64,000 nucleotides of DNA, from assembly GCA_045538305.1 (NCBI GenBank), contig JAZSRC010000016.1, positions 62,001 to 126,000 of the forward strand, given 5' to 3'. Positions 16,167 through 24,559 of this stretch are shown here, one piece after another. How positions within the stretch are numbered: the first letter of the stretch is position 1; each line of letters starts with the position of its first letter. The position numbers and the translations under genes were made by a program. Under the pieces are notes generated by a model. The model had not been told where the DNA came from. It made no database searches and worked only from the letters and a program-made list of their open reading frames with translations. The DNA is from SFHK01 sp045538305. GTDB lineage: Bacteria > Bacillota > Clostridia > Christensenellales > Aristaeellaceae.

Positions 16167-17101
16167 TGGAAAAGGGAATCATAATCCATCGCGCGCCGGA
16201 TGCAGGCAGAAACACCCGGCTCTTGTTTACAGAGAAAACGCCCGTAGACAAGGGCTGGTCGGGCGAAAAGAAGTACTCTGCGCTGGATGAAAGCGGAAAC
16301 AGATACCTTCTGCGGGTTTCTTCACCTGAAACGCTTTCACAGAAGAAAACGGAGTTCGACATGATGCTTCGCGTTCACACGCTTGGCGTCAGGATTTGTG
16401 CGCCCATCGCGCTGTATGAAACGCAGGAGGGTGTAATCAGCGTTCATGAATGGATTTTTGGACGGGATCTGGAGGAAGCGTTCCCTTTTCTAACGGAGGA
16501 GGAAAAGTACCTTTACGGCCTTGAAGCCGGCAGAATGCTCATAAAAATCCATTCGATTCCGGCGCCCGATCATGTGCCGGACTGGGGCGAACGCTTCCAG
16601 AGGAAAATAGACAGAAAGCTTGAAATGTATGCCGCCTGTCCTTTGAAGTATGACAACGGCGAAAGGATGACGGCGTTTATAGAAGAAAACAGGCGCTATA
16701 TTCAAAGCTGTCCACAAAGTTTTCAGCACGGTGATTATCACAGCGGAAATATGATGCTGGATTCAGAAGGCCGTCTGACCGTAATTGACTTTAACCGTTT
16801 TGATTTCGGCGACCCTGTCGAAGAATTGAACCGCATCGTCTGGAGCGCGCAGCTATCCGGGAATTTTGCCTGCGGCATGGTGGATGGCTATACCGAAAAT
16901 AGTGCATCGACGGAATTTTTCCTGAAGCTCGCCGTCTATATCGCAAACAATTCGCTGGGCTCGCTTCCCTGGGCCATATCCTACGGAGACAAAGAAATTG
17001 CCGTTATGCAAAAACAGGCTTTGGACATACTTTCTTGGTACGACGGTTTCCATACCGTCATCCCCTCGTGGTATGCAAAATGCCCGTTCCGCCGGCCATA
17101 A
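16166..17101 (+). CDS. Aminoglycoside phosphotransferase (APH)-family kinase
   Basis: 311 residues with the APH/choline-kinase fold. The catalytic loop is HGDYHSGNMML and the Mg-binding motif is VIDFNRFDFGDP, both intact. The N-terminal region has a lysine in the nucleotide-binding lobe (GEKKYSALDESGNRYLLRVSS). These kinases phosphorylate small molecules (aminoglycosides, choline, sugars, amino alcohols), so resistance is possible but not implied. ATG 16166 shares bases with the purB stop (TGATG); GTG at 16163 is an alternative. Coupling to purB is a genomic oddity, since no purine role is known for such a kinase. Confidence 0.85.
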   Translation: MEKGIIIHRAPDAGRNTRLLFTEKTPVDKGWSGEKKYSALDESGNRYLLRVSSPETLSQKKTEFDMMLRVHTLGVRICAPIALYETQEGVISVHEWIFGRDLEEAFPFLTEEEKYLYGLEAGRMLIKIHSIPAPDHVPDWGERFQRKIDRKLEMYAACPLKYDNGERMTAFIEENRRYIQSCPQSFQHGDYHSGNMMLDSEGRLTVIDFNRFDFGDPVEELNRIVWSAQLSGNFACGMVDGYTENSASTEFFLKLAVYIANNSLGSLPWAISYGDKEIAVMQKQALDILSWYDGFHTVIPSWYAKCPFRRP

Positions 17102-17186
17102 ATGCATAAACGTTGGGATAAATCCTGCAAATTCTGCGGAAAATGCTGCCGACAATATTAAGTTGTCGCGCAAACGCTTTCATTTA

Positions 17187-17215
17187 TTGACTTTACGTCA
17201 AAAAAAGGGTAAAAT
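17187..17215 (+). promoter_or_regulatory. Sigma-A promoter for rny
   Basis: TTGACT (17187-17192), 17-bp spacer, TAAAAT (17210-17215), leaving a ~90-nt leader. Confidence 0.7.
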
Positions 17216-17313
17216 TGTTCTGTTAATCTGTCTATACTTAGGCAAATTGCATCATGCGATTAACTGCATAATCGATTCTGAAAACAAAAAAAAGAAAAGG
17301 AGGAATGGACACA

Positions 17314-18858
17314 TTGGGACATGCAATCATTACGATTCTCGTCGGACTGATTGCTGTGGCAGCCGGTGGCTTTGGCGGCTTCCTGTATCGTAAAAATGTT
17401 ATGGAGCGTAAGATCGGACGTACGGAGGAATTCGCACAGAATCTTCTGGAAGACGCTACCAGAAAAGCAGAGGAAAAAAAGAAGGAAGCCATACTATCCG
17501 CAAAGGAAGAAATCATCAGCCTCAAATCCGACTTGGATAAAGAGGTACGCGATCGCCGCGCAGAAGTTACGCGCCTTGAGCGTAGGGTAACCCAGCGCGA
17601 GGAAGCTCTCGACAAGAAATATGACAACCTCGAAGCCCGCGAAGAATCGCTGAACGATAAGTATAAGGAAGCCGAACGCCTTGAGGCAGAAGCCCAGCAA
17701 TTGCACGACCAGCAGCAGGGTGAACTGGAGCGCATCTCCAACATGACCATGGAAGAAGCACGCCAGATCCTGATGAACCGTATACAAAAAGACGCTTTCC
17801 ACGACGCAGCCGTCATGGTTCGTGATATCGAATCCCGCGCAAAGGAAGAAGCCGACAAAAAAGCACGCAACATCATTTCTCTGGCCATTCAGAAGTGCGC
17901 AGCCGATCACGTTGCAGAAACCACCGTATCCGTAGTAGCTCTCCCCAATGACGACATGAAGGGCCGCATTATCGGCCGCGAAGGACGAAACATCCGCACC
18001 CTTGAAACCGCAACGGGCGTTGATCTCATCATCGACGATACTCCCGAAGCCGTTATTATCTCCGGTTTCGATCCTGTTCGCCGCGAGGTTGCCCGCATCG
18101 CCCTCGAAAAGCTGATCATGGACGGACGCATCCACCCCGCCCGCATTGAGGAGATGGTGGACAAGGCCCGCCGTGAAGTGGATAACCAAATCCGCGAAGC
18201 CGGCGAATCCGCCGTATTCGACACCAATCAGCATTCGCTTCATCACGAGCTGGTTCGCCTGCTCGGCCGTATGAAGTACCGCACCAGCTACGGTCAGAAC
18301 GTACTGAAGCACTCGGTAGAGGTATCTCACCTTGCCGGCATCATGGCCGCAGAGCTTGGCGCAGACGTTCAGCTTGCCAAACGCGCAGGCCTTCTGCACG
18401 ACATCGGCAAGGCCATCGACCATGAGGTTGAAGGCACGCACGTAACCATCGGCGCAGAGCTCGCCAAGAAATACCATGAATCCGATGCGGTAATCAACTG
18501 CATCATGGCGCACCACAACGACGTAGAGCCCCAATCCGTGGAAGCCGTTCTGGTACAGGCCGCAGATGCCATCTCCGCCGCGCGCCCCGGCGCAAGGCGC
18601 GAATCTCTGGAGAACTACATCAAGCGCCTCCAGAAGCTGGAAGAGATTGCAAACTCCTTCGACGGCGTCGACAAGTCCTACGCGATTCAGTCGGGCCGCG
18701 AGGTTCGCATTATGGTTCGTCCGGAGGACGTAAACGATGCAGGTACCCTGATTCTTGCCAAGGAAATCGTAAAGCGCATCGAAAGCGAAATGGAATATCC
18801 CGGCCAGATCAAGGTAAATGTAATCCGCGAAACACGCGCCATAGAAATGGCGAAATAA
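17314..18858 (+). CDS. rny: Ribonuclease Y
   Basis: About 514 residues, the usual RNase Y length. The architecture is complete: an N-terminal transmembrane helix (IITILVGLIAVAAGGFGGFL), a long coiled coil (to ~190) rich in E/K/R, a KH domain with GRIIGREGRNIR, and an HD phosphohydrolase domain (HSVEVSHLAGIMA...LLHDIGKAIDHE). It is a membrane-bound endoribonuclease that starts mRNA decay in Firmicutes. Start choice: AAAAGGAGG ends at 17303, only 1 nt before ATG 17305. TTG 17314, nine bases further in frame, has a workable 10-nt spacing. I prefer TTG, with ATG 17305 as the alternative. Confidence 0.95.
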   Translation: MGHAIITILVGLIAVAAGGFGGFLYRKNVMERKIGRTEEFAQNLLEDATRKAEEKKKEAILSAKEEIISLKSDLDKEVRDRRAEVTRLERRVTQREEALDKKYDNLEAREESLNDKYKEAERLEAEAQQLHDQQQGELERISNMTMEEARQILMNRIQKDAFHDAAVMVRDIESRAKEEADKKARNIISLAIQKCAADHVAETTVSVVALPNDDMKGRIIGREGRNIRTLETATGVDLIIDDTPEAVIISGFDPVRREVARIALEKLIMDGRIHPARIEEMVDKARREVDNQIREAGESAVFDTNQHSLHHELVRLLGRMKYRTSYGQNVLKHSVEVSHLAGIMAAELGADVQLAKRAGLLHDIGKAIDHEVEGTHVTIGAELAKKYHESDAVINCIMAHHNDVEPQSVEAVLVQAADAISAARPGARRESLENYIKRLQKLEEIANSFDGVDKSYAIQSGREVRIMVRPEDVNDAGTLILAKEIVKRIESEMEYPGQIKVNVIRETRAIEMAK

Positions 18859-18873
18859 ACGGAATTCATACAC

Positions 18874-18903
18874 AACGCCCCGCCGATCAATCGGCGGGGC
18901 GTT
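18874..18903 (+). terminator. Terminator-like hairpin after rny
   Basis: Perfect 13-bp GC-rich stem (18874-18886 with 18891-18903) and TCAA loop, but only GTTACT follows, so the U-tract is weak. Confidence 0.6.
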
Positions 18904-18940
18904 ACTCAGCCATCGATGAAGCATATTGTCTGACGGGAAC

Positions 18941-19010
18941 AAACTGCGTATTTCGCCATACAGGCCGCCAAAACCGATGAAAAATGGAGAGGAAGCGCAC
19001 TTCCTCTCCA
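18941..19010 (-). repeat. Dispersed intergenic repeat, copy B
   Basis: Read on the - strand it begins with a hairpin (TGGAGAGGAAG-TGCG-CTTCCTCTCCA, 11-bp stem) and runs on as ATTTTTCATCGGTTTTGGCGG and then CTGTATGGCGAAAT. It aligns to 26738-26806 on the + strand at roughly 80% by eye. It lies in the convergent gap between rny and ftsH. Confidence 0.7.
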
Positions 19011-19039
19011 TACCTCTCACCTATCTTTTCCAATAATCA

Positions 19040-19070
19040 AACGCTGCGCAGCCTTCGCTTGCGCAGCGTT
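19040..19070. terminator. Terminator after ftsH
   Basis: AACGCTGCGCA pairs with TGCGCAGCGTT (one bulge inside), with CTTTAT on the + side and TTGATTATT on the - side. It lies 10 bp beyond the ftsH stop and probably acts on the - strand. Confidence 0.7.
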
Positions 19071-19080
19071 CTTTATAATG

Positions 19081-21204
19081 TCATTCGGTTTGATTATTAT
19101 TGCTTTCGTCAGGTTCGCCGAATGATTCATCCTGTGCGTTTTCCTGAATGTAGTCTGCATTCTCCCCGCAGGATTCTTCCGCTATTCCCTCGCACTTGGA
19201 TTCCGCCTTTTCGTCAGGCTTGGAATCGGCAGGGTTTCTGCCCATTCGATAGGCTTCGGCGCGGGCAGGATCGTAAGCGCGGCCTTCCATAAAGGACTCG
19301 AACTCCTCGCGATCCATATGCTCCTTCTCCATCAGGATTTTGACAATGCCCTCCAGCTTTTCGCGATAGGTTTCCAGAATATCGCTGGCGCGTTTCTCGC
19401 CTTCATCCAGAAGCTTTCTGACCTCTGTATCGATTTTGCTGTTCAGCTGCTCGCTGATGCCGGCGCTGGTCTGCTGGAAGGATTTTCCGAGGAACACCTC
19501 ATGTTCGCCGGACAGGAAAATGGGGCCAAGATCGCTCATTCCGTATTCGGTTACCATGGCGCGCGCAGTGTTGGTTGCGCTCTTGATATCGGAAGTAGAG
19601 CCGCTGGTCACGTCGCCAAAGATCATCTTTTCAGCGCAGTGTCCGCCCAGAGCGCTGGCTATACGGGCGCGCAGCTTAGCGCTGGTTACAAACTGAGAGC
19701 TTTCGTCCGGCATGTACTTGGTATAGCCGCCCGCCATACCGCGCGGAATAGTGGTGATTTCCTGAACCTTTTCGCATTCGGGAATCATATAAGCTACGAT
19801 GGCATGCCCCGCTTCGTGATAAGCAACCAGCTTCTTGTCTGCCGGGGATACCACGCGGGATTTCTTCTGAAGACCGATGGACACGCGGTTGATGGCTTCC
19901 TCAATGGCTTCCATGTCAATTTCCGTCTTATTGTTCCTCGCGGTCAAAAGCGCGGCTTCATTCATCACATTGGCAAGATCTGCGCCCGTGAAATAGGGCG
20001 TGATTACGGCGATCACATGCAGATCGACATTGGCCGACAGCGGCTTTCCGCGCGCATGAACCTTCAGAATTTCCTCTCTGCCCTTTACGTCCGGGTAATT
20101 TACCAGAACCTGGCGGTCAAAACGACCGGGGCGCAGAAGCGCGGGATCGAGGATATCGCTACGGTTGGTGGCGGCCATAACGATAACGCCGGCGTTCTGT
20201 GTGAAGCCGTCCATTTCAACCAGCAGCTGGTTCAGCGTCTGTTCGCGCTCATCGTGTCCGCCTCCGAGGCCTGTGCCTCTCTGACGGCCGATGGCGTCGA
20301 TTTCGTCGATGAAAATGATCGCGGGAGCGTTCTTTTTTGCCTGATCAAACAGATCGCGAACGCGGGATGCGCCGACGCCAACGTACATTTCCATAAACTC
20401 GGAACCGGAAATCGTAAAAAACGGCACGCCCGCTTCGCCGGCAACGGCTTTGGCAAGCAGCGTTTTTCCTGTGCCGGGCGGGCCAATCAGAAGCACGCCC
20501 TTGGGAATGCGAGCGCCGACCTTGGTGTACTTATCGGGCTGCTTCAGGAAGTCGACAACCTCCTTAAGCTCCTCCTTCTCTTCGTCTGCGCCGGCCACAT
20601 CGCCGTAACGAACCACGTTGCGGGCAGGATCGGTCAGCTTCGCGCGGCCGCGGATAAAGCTGTTGGCGCCTTTATTGGGTCCGTTCACCTGCGCACGCAT
20701 GACAAACATCATAAGCCCGCCAAACAGCAGAATCATGATCAGGAGCGGAAGCAGCTCCATCCACCAGCTGGTGCCCTCGGGCAGCTGGCTGGTTACGGAG
20801 AACCGATAATCGGTGGGGCTTACATTTTCTTTATTCAGCACCGACGCATAAACGCTCTTTACATCGCTTAAGAACTGCGTTTCGCTGGGAATGGTGGCGT
20901 AAATGTCGTAGTGGCTGGTAGAAAACGCCTTGTCGGAAATGGTGCTGTCGTTTTTGATACCTACAAGCTCATTATCGACAATGATTACACTGCGGATGGT
21001 TTCGGCAGTGTTTCCGCCTTCAATTGCTTCCGACTCCACGCGCAGATCGCTTTCCACCCATTTCAGCAATTCGGAATACGAAAGCTTCACGGGCTTGACG
21101 CGCATTTGCGGCGTGCCGACCATGTACACAACCATCAGTATTGCCGCAATGATGGCGGTGTAAATCATCAGGCTTCGGAAAAGCCCTTTCTTCTTGTCAT
21201 TCAA
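19081..21204 (-). CDS. ftsH: ATP-dependent zinc metalloprotease FtsH
   Basis: 707 residues. Two transmembrane helices (~11-29 and ~148-168) flank an extracytoplasmic domain. Then come the AAA domain with Walker A GPPGTGKT (241-248) and Walker B IIFIDEID (297-304), the second region of homology with LLRPGRFDR, and the M41 zinc site HEAGH (463-467). FtsH degrades misassembled membrane proteins and regulators. The acidic tail after ~640 is poorly conserved. The start is TTG 21204, with AGAGGA about 9 nt upstream; the nearby ATG is out of frame. It follows hpt, as in Bacillus, but has its own promoter and a leader hairpin. Confidence 0.97.
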   Translation of the reverse strand: MNDKKKGLFRSLMIYTAIIAAILMVVYMVGTPQMRVKPVKLSYSELLKWVESDLRVESEAIEGGNTAETIRSVIIVDNELVGIKNDSTISDKAFSTSHYDIYATIPSETQFLSDVKSVYASVLNKENVSPTDYRFSVTSQLPEGTSWWMELLPLLIMILLFGGLMMFVMRAQVNGPNKGANSFIRGRAKLTDPARNVVRYGDVAGADEEKEELKEVVDFLKQPDKYTKVGARIPKGVLLIGPPGTGKTLLAKAVAGEAGVPFFTISGSEFMEMYVGVGASRVRDLFDQAKKNAPAIIFIDEIDAIGRQRGTGLGGGHDEREQTLNQLLVEMDGFTQNAGVIVMAATNRSDILDPALLRPGRFDRQVLVNYPDVKGREEILKVHARGKPLSANVDLHVIAVITPYFTGADLANVMNEAALLTARNNKTEIDMEAIEEAINRVSIGLQKKSRVVSPADKKLVAYHEAGHAIVAYMIPECEKVQEITTIPRGMAGGYTKYMPDESSQFVTSAKLRARIASALGGHCAEKMIFGDVTSGSTSDIKSATNTARAMVTEYGMSDLGPIFLSGEHEVFLGKSFQQTSAGISEQLNSKIDTEVRKLLDEGEKRASDILETYREKLEGIVKILMEKEHMDREEFESFMEGRAYDPARAEAYRMGRNPADSKPDEKAESKCEGIAEESCGENADYIQENAQDESFGEPDESNNNQTE

Positions 21205-21223
21205 TAGGGGTATCCTCTCTTTC

Positions 21224-21241
21224 GGCGCATTCGTATGCGCC
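21224..21241 (-). other. Leader hairpin just upstream of ftsH ribosome site
   Basis: GGCGCAT-(4 nt)-ATGCGCC, a 7-bp perfect stem inside the predicted ~49-nt ftsH leader. No T-run follows; it could affect mRNA stability or initiation. Confidence 0.5.
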
Positions 21242-21259
21242 TGACATTTTAACTCATCT

Positions 21260-21288
21260 ATTATACCATGAGTTTCTCACATTTTCAA
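21260..21288 (-). promoter_or_regulatory. Internal sigma-A promoter for ftsH
   Basis: On the - strand TTGAAA (21288-21283), 17-bp spacer, TATAAT (21265-21260). Confidence 0.75.
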
Positions 21289-21341
21289 ACATGTAAATGT
21301 ACTTTACCGTGCTGCAACGATAAAAAATGCGTTAATCGTTC

Positions 21342-21884
21342 TCAGGTATTATACATTTCCGGCTTCAATACACCGATATCCGGGAAATTACGGTATTTTT
21401 GATCGAAATCAAGGCCATAGCCGACGACGAACTCATCCGGGATGGTAAATCCTACAAAATCCGCATACACGTCGGATACGCGGCGATCGGGTTTGTCCAG
21501 AAGCGCGCATACCTTCAGCGACTTTACGCCCTTTTTCAGCATGTCGTTTTTGATGTAGGCAATGGTGCGTCCGCTGTCGATAATGTCCTCTACAAGAATT
21601 ACATGCTTTCCGGTAATCTTATTATCCAGCTCGCTGACAATTTTTACTTCACCGGAGGATACCGTCGCGCTTCCGTAGCTGGAAGCGGTCATAAACTCAA
21701 TCGGCACGGAATATTCGATGTGGCGAATCAGATCGGAAAAGAATACCACCGATCCCTTAAGAATGCAGATCATCAGCGGAGCATCATCCTTCGAATAGAA
21801 CTTCTCAATCTCCTTACCAAGCTCGTACACGCGCTTTGCAATGGTTTCCTTGTCCAGCAGTATGCACTTCATGTCATTCCTCAT
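21342..21884 (-). CDS. hpt: Hypoxanthine phosphoribosyltransferase
   Basis: 180 residues, the usual length. It salvages hypoxanthine and guanine to IMP and GMP using PRPP. The PRPP-binding loop VILVEDIIDSGRTIAYI is intact, as are the early ILKGSVVFFSDL loop and the C-terminal VGFTIPDEFVVGYGLDFDQKYRN with the purine-binding aromatic and the DEFVVGYGLD motif. ATG 21884 is chosen because GGAGGAG lies 8 nt upstream. It overlaps the 3' end of tilS by 11 bp, so translation is coupled. The order tilS-hpt-ftsH is conserved in Firmicutes. Confidence 0.96.
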   Translation of the reverse strand: MRNDMKCILLDKETIAKRVYELGKEIEKFYSKDDAPLMICILKGSVVFFSDLIRHIEYSVPIEFMTASSYGSATVSSGEVKIVSELDNKITGKHVILVEDIIDSGRTIAYIKNDMLKKGVKSLKVCALLDKPDRRVSDVYADFVGFTIPDEFVVGYGLDFDQKYRNFPDIGVLKPEMYNT

Positions 21885-23199
21885 TGGTTTCTCCTCCATT
21901 ATTTTCAATTCGTATCTGTATTCTTCGGGCGTCGCACCCGTTTGCAACCTTTGCGTTTTCCGAAATACCTACGCCAGCAGCCCACAAAACTTCGCTGCCT
22001 CTGGCAATTACCGGCACTGCATCCCGTATGGGACGGGGCACCTTTTTGTCCGTCAATATATCGCTGAGCAGCTTGCTTTTTCCGTTCATACCGAAAGGGT
22101 GCATATAGTCGCCCTCGCGGCGCGTTCTCACTACGGCGCCCGTAAGGCAACAAGCGTTCAGCACCTGTATTAAGCCATTGTCCTTCACGGGAACCGGAGG
22201 CGCATTTTGGACCTCAATCCGGCAAATGCCATCAAGCGACGCGCACCCTTCATCCGGAAGCGGAATCTCCTGCGGCGAGTCGCATTTCCATGCAATATAG
22301 ATTTCGTTCTCGTAGCCGTATGCATACGCGTCCCCGGACAGGTTTGTTTTGCCTGTTGACAGTCTGACGCGTTCAACATCGTCGAAGTCCGGGTTGGAAA
22401 GCGTCATGCAAATCAGCCTTCTCAGAATGGCCGTATCGATTTCCTTTCTGCGGGAAATGATACAAACGCTCGCATAATACGACACATGTTCTCGATATGC
22501 CTGCGCAGTCATACGCCGCATATACGCATCTTCCGCCTGCACGATACACGAAAACCGGGCAAGCGCCCGATCCGCACCGGGATAGGCCTTCTGTATTTCG
22601 GGAAGCACGCGATTTCTCAGAAAATTCCTCGGGTTATCGCTTTCCCGGTTCGTTTCATCCTCACACCACGAAGCGCCCGTTTCCTTCAAAAACGAAATGA
22701 TGTCGTCCTTGGTATACATAAGAAGCGGCCTTACCATCAGTCCGTCCGCCATGCGCATTCCGACTGCGCCCTTCATACCGCCGCCGCGAAGCAAATGCAT
22801 GAGCACCGTTTCCGCCTGATCGTTCCTATGATGTGCAAGGGCGATAACATCCGCCCCGACGCTGCCCATTGCCTCCTTCAAAAATGCATACCGCATACGC
22901 CTGGCGCAGGTTTCAAGCCCTTCGCCCGTTTTTTTCGCCTCTTCCGGCACATTTCCACTGCCGGAAACCAAAGGCACCTCGTATTCGTCCGAAAGCGCCT
23001 TCACAAAATCCCGATCCCGGAGCGATGCTTCGCTCCTGATTCCGTGCTCAAAGTGCGCGTTTGTCAGGCGGATTTTTCCCTCGCGCTGCAGATGGTACAA
23101 AAGGTAAAACAACGCCACCGAATCCGCACCGCCGGACAGCGCCAGAAGCACGTGCTTTCCCAGTATGCCCGTTTGATTCAGATCAATGGTCAGGCGCAT
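21874..23199 (-). CDS. tilS: tRNA(Ile)-lysidine synthase
   Basis: 441 residues. TilS converts C34 of the tRNA-Ile CAU anticodon to lysidine, so that it reads AUA. Visible are the PP-loop SGGADSVAL near residue 23, the HFEHGIR and LAHHRNDQAETVLMHLLRGGG motifs, RPLL, and a C-terminal substrate-binding domain (GDYMHPFGMNGKSKLLSDILTDKKVPRPIRD) typical of TilS. ATG 23199 is chosen because a promoter ends at about 23240, so the longer frame to 23310 would start upstream of transcription. First gene of the tilS-hpt-ftsH run. Confidence 0.95.
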   Translation of the reverse strand: MRLTIDLNQTGILGKHVLLALSGGADSVALFYLLYHLQREGKIRLTNAHFEHGIRSEASLRDRDFVKALSDEYEVPLVSGSGNVPEEAKKTGEGLETCARRMRYAFLKEAMGSVGADVIALAHHRNDQAETVLMHLLRGGGMKGAVGMRMADGLMVRPLLMYTKDDIISFLKETGASWCEDETNRESDNPRNFLRNRVLPEIQKAYPGADRALARFSCIVQAEDAYMRRMTAQAYREHVSYYASVCIISRRKEIDTAILRRLICMTLSNPDFDDVERVRLSTGKTNLSGDAYAYGYENEIYIAWKCDSPQEIPLPDEGCASLDGICRIEVQNAPPVPVKDNGLIQVLNACCLTGAVVRTRREGDYMHPFGMNGKSKLLSDILTDKKVPRPIRDAVPVIARGSEVLWAAGVGISENAKVANGCDARRIQIRIENNGGETNEE

Positions 23200-23239
23200 A
23201 CCCGAATGCTCACCCCCGGCGAAATTTCCGTTTTCTGTT

Positions 23240-23267
23240 ATTATATCATGAAATGATCGTATCTCAA
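23240..23267 (-). promoter_or_regulatory. Sigma-A promoter for tilS-hpt-ftsH
   Basis: On the - strand TTGAGA (23267-23262), 16-bp spacer, TATAAT (23245-23240). It fixes the tilS start at 23199. Confidence 0.75.
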
Positions 23268-23353
23268 CTATCAGAAAACAAAACTCATATGAAATTCTAA
23301 AAAAACCCACCGAAAAATGGCCAATCGGCCTTCCTCCGTTCTATGATCTGCCA

Positions 23354-23384
23354 GCATATCCAGCTCACGATCTGTGGGACAATA
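23354..23384 (+). promoter_or_regulatory. Possible forespore (sigma-F/sigma-G) promoter for spoIVB
   Basis: GCATA (23354-23358), 16-bp spacer, TGGGACAATA (23375-23384). This resembles the sigma-F/G pattern of GYATA plus a G-rich box ending in A-n-A-A-T-A. No sigma-A promoter is seen here. The match to spoIVB, a forespore gene in Bacillus, supports it. Confidence 0.45.
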
Positions 23385-23416
23385 GCCTGCGGACGATTGG
23401 GAAGGAGGAAACGGGC

Positions 23417-24433
23417 ATGGAAAAAAACGGAATTATCCATTGTAAGCTTGCCGCCATCATACTTGCTTTAATGCTTGCGCTATCATATGGCGCATGGGCG
23501 CAGGCGGATGAGACGCTGTTGATTCCGGGCGGTCAGCTGGCGGGCATCTACGTGAAAGCTGACGGACTGGTGTACGTCGGCGCATCTGATCTGGGTTCAA
23601 AGCCCAGCCCGGCCAGAATTGCGGGTCTGAAAAGCGGCGACGTCATTCAAAGGATCAACGGCGTACGGATTTATGACGCAGAAACCTTAAAGCAGGCGCT
23701 TTCCGGCGGAAACAAGGCGATCGTTGAATACGTAAGAAACGGAGAAACCATTAAAACATCTGTAACGCCTGAAAGGGATCCGCGCGACGGCGTGTACCGG
23801 ATTGGCGCATGGGTGCGCGAAAACGCCGCCGGCGTAGGCACCATTACCTTTATCAATCCAAAAACAGGCCAATACGGCGCGCTCGGACACGCAATCTCCG
23901 ACCCGGATACCGGCATTATTGTGCCCATTTCGCAGGGCGCAATATACGAAAGCAATCTCTCCGGCGTAATCCCCGGAAAAACCGGTGTCCCGGGCGAGCT
24001 GTCGGGCGATTTCATTGAAAAAGACAATTCGCCCATCGGAACCATCGACAAAAACAGCGAAAACGGAATCTACGGAACCTTCATACGCGCAAATCTTGAA
24101 AACGCGCTGTACCCAGCCGGTATTCCGGCGGCAAATGCCGGTGAGATTCACACAGGAAAGGCGCAGATTCTCTCCACCGTTGATGAAAACGGCCCCAGAT
24201 TATACGATATAGAGATCACGAATATCAACGAAAGCGGAAAAGACCGAAACCTGCTGATTCTGGTCACCGACGATACGCTGCTTGCCAAAACCGGCGGGAT
24301 TGTTCAGGGAATGAGCGGAAGTCCGATCATTCAGGAGGGTAAGCTTGTAGGCGCAGTGACACATGTACTGGTCAACGACCCGACGCGCGGATACGGCATA
24401 TTGATAGAGAATATGCTCAAATCGGCTGAATAA
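23417..24433 (+). CDS. spoIVB: SpoIVB-type serine peptidase (family S55)
   Basis: 338 residues. A signal peptide or anchor (~10-29) is followed by a PDZ domain (~50-118, GLKSGDVIQRINGVRI) and an S55 peptidase domain. The catalytic His is in YGALGHAI (H158) and the catalytic Ser in GGIVQGMSGSP (S300). In Bacillus, SpoIVB is made in the forespore, secreted into the intermembrane space and cleaves SpoIVFA to switch on sigma-K in the mother cell. Its presence indicates an endospore former. The ATG follows GGAAGGAGGAAACGGGC. A sigma-F/G-like promoter precedes it and a strong terminator follows; it stands alone. It is somewhat shorter than the ~425-residue Bacillus protein. Confidence 0.92.
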   Translation: MEKNGIIHCKLAAIILALMLALSYGAWAQADETLLIPGGQLAGIYVKADGLVYVGASDLGSKPSPARIAGLKSGDVIQRINGVRIYDAETLKQALSGGNKAIVEYVRNGETIKTSVTPERDPRDGVYRIGAWVRENAAGVGTITFINPKTGQYGALGHAISDPDTGIIVPISQGAIYESNLSGVIPGKTGVPGELSGDFIEKDNSPIGTIDKNSENGIYGTFIRANLENALYPAGIPAANAGEIHTGKAQILSTVDENGPRLYDIEITNINESGKDRNLLILVTDDTLLAKTGGIVQGMSGSPIIQEGKLVGAVTHVLVNDPTRGYGILIENMLKSAE

Positions 24434-24439
24434 ATAGCG

Positions 24440-24465
24440 ACAGGGGCGCATCGCCCCTGTTTTTT
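24440..24465 (+). terminator. Intrinsic terminator after spoIVB
   Basis: ACAGGGGCG (24440-24448), CAT loop, CGCCCCTGT (24452-24460), then TTTTT. Compact and strong. Confidence 0.9.
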
Positions 24466-24472
24466 GGCTGTA

Positions 24473-24490
24473 GTTCATGATATAATGAAC
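24473..24490 (+). promoter_or_regulatory. Inverted repeat spanning the -10 box of the TipAS gene
   Basis: GTTCAT-GATATA-ATGAAC; the TATAAT at 24481-24486 lies inside it. A clear -35 box is not visible: the upstream bases are the spoIVB terminator T-run. It resembles an operator for a dimeric regulator. Confidence 0.5.
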
Positions 24491-24559
24491 CGTACATTGA
24501 CCGTATGATTGCCGGCCGATTCATAAACAATCGACGACACTGCGAAGGGAGAAAGTGCA

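Noticed and set aside
19318..20871. 517-codon plus-strand frame inside ftsH
   Set aside because: Antisense shadow of ftsH, with no SD and no family resemblance.
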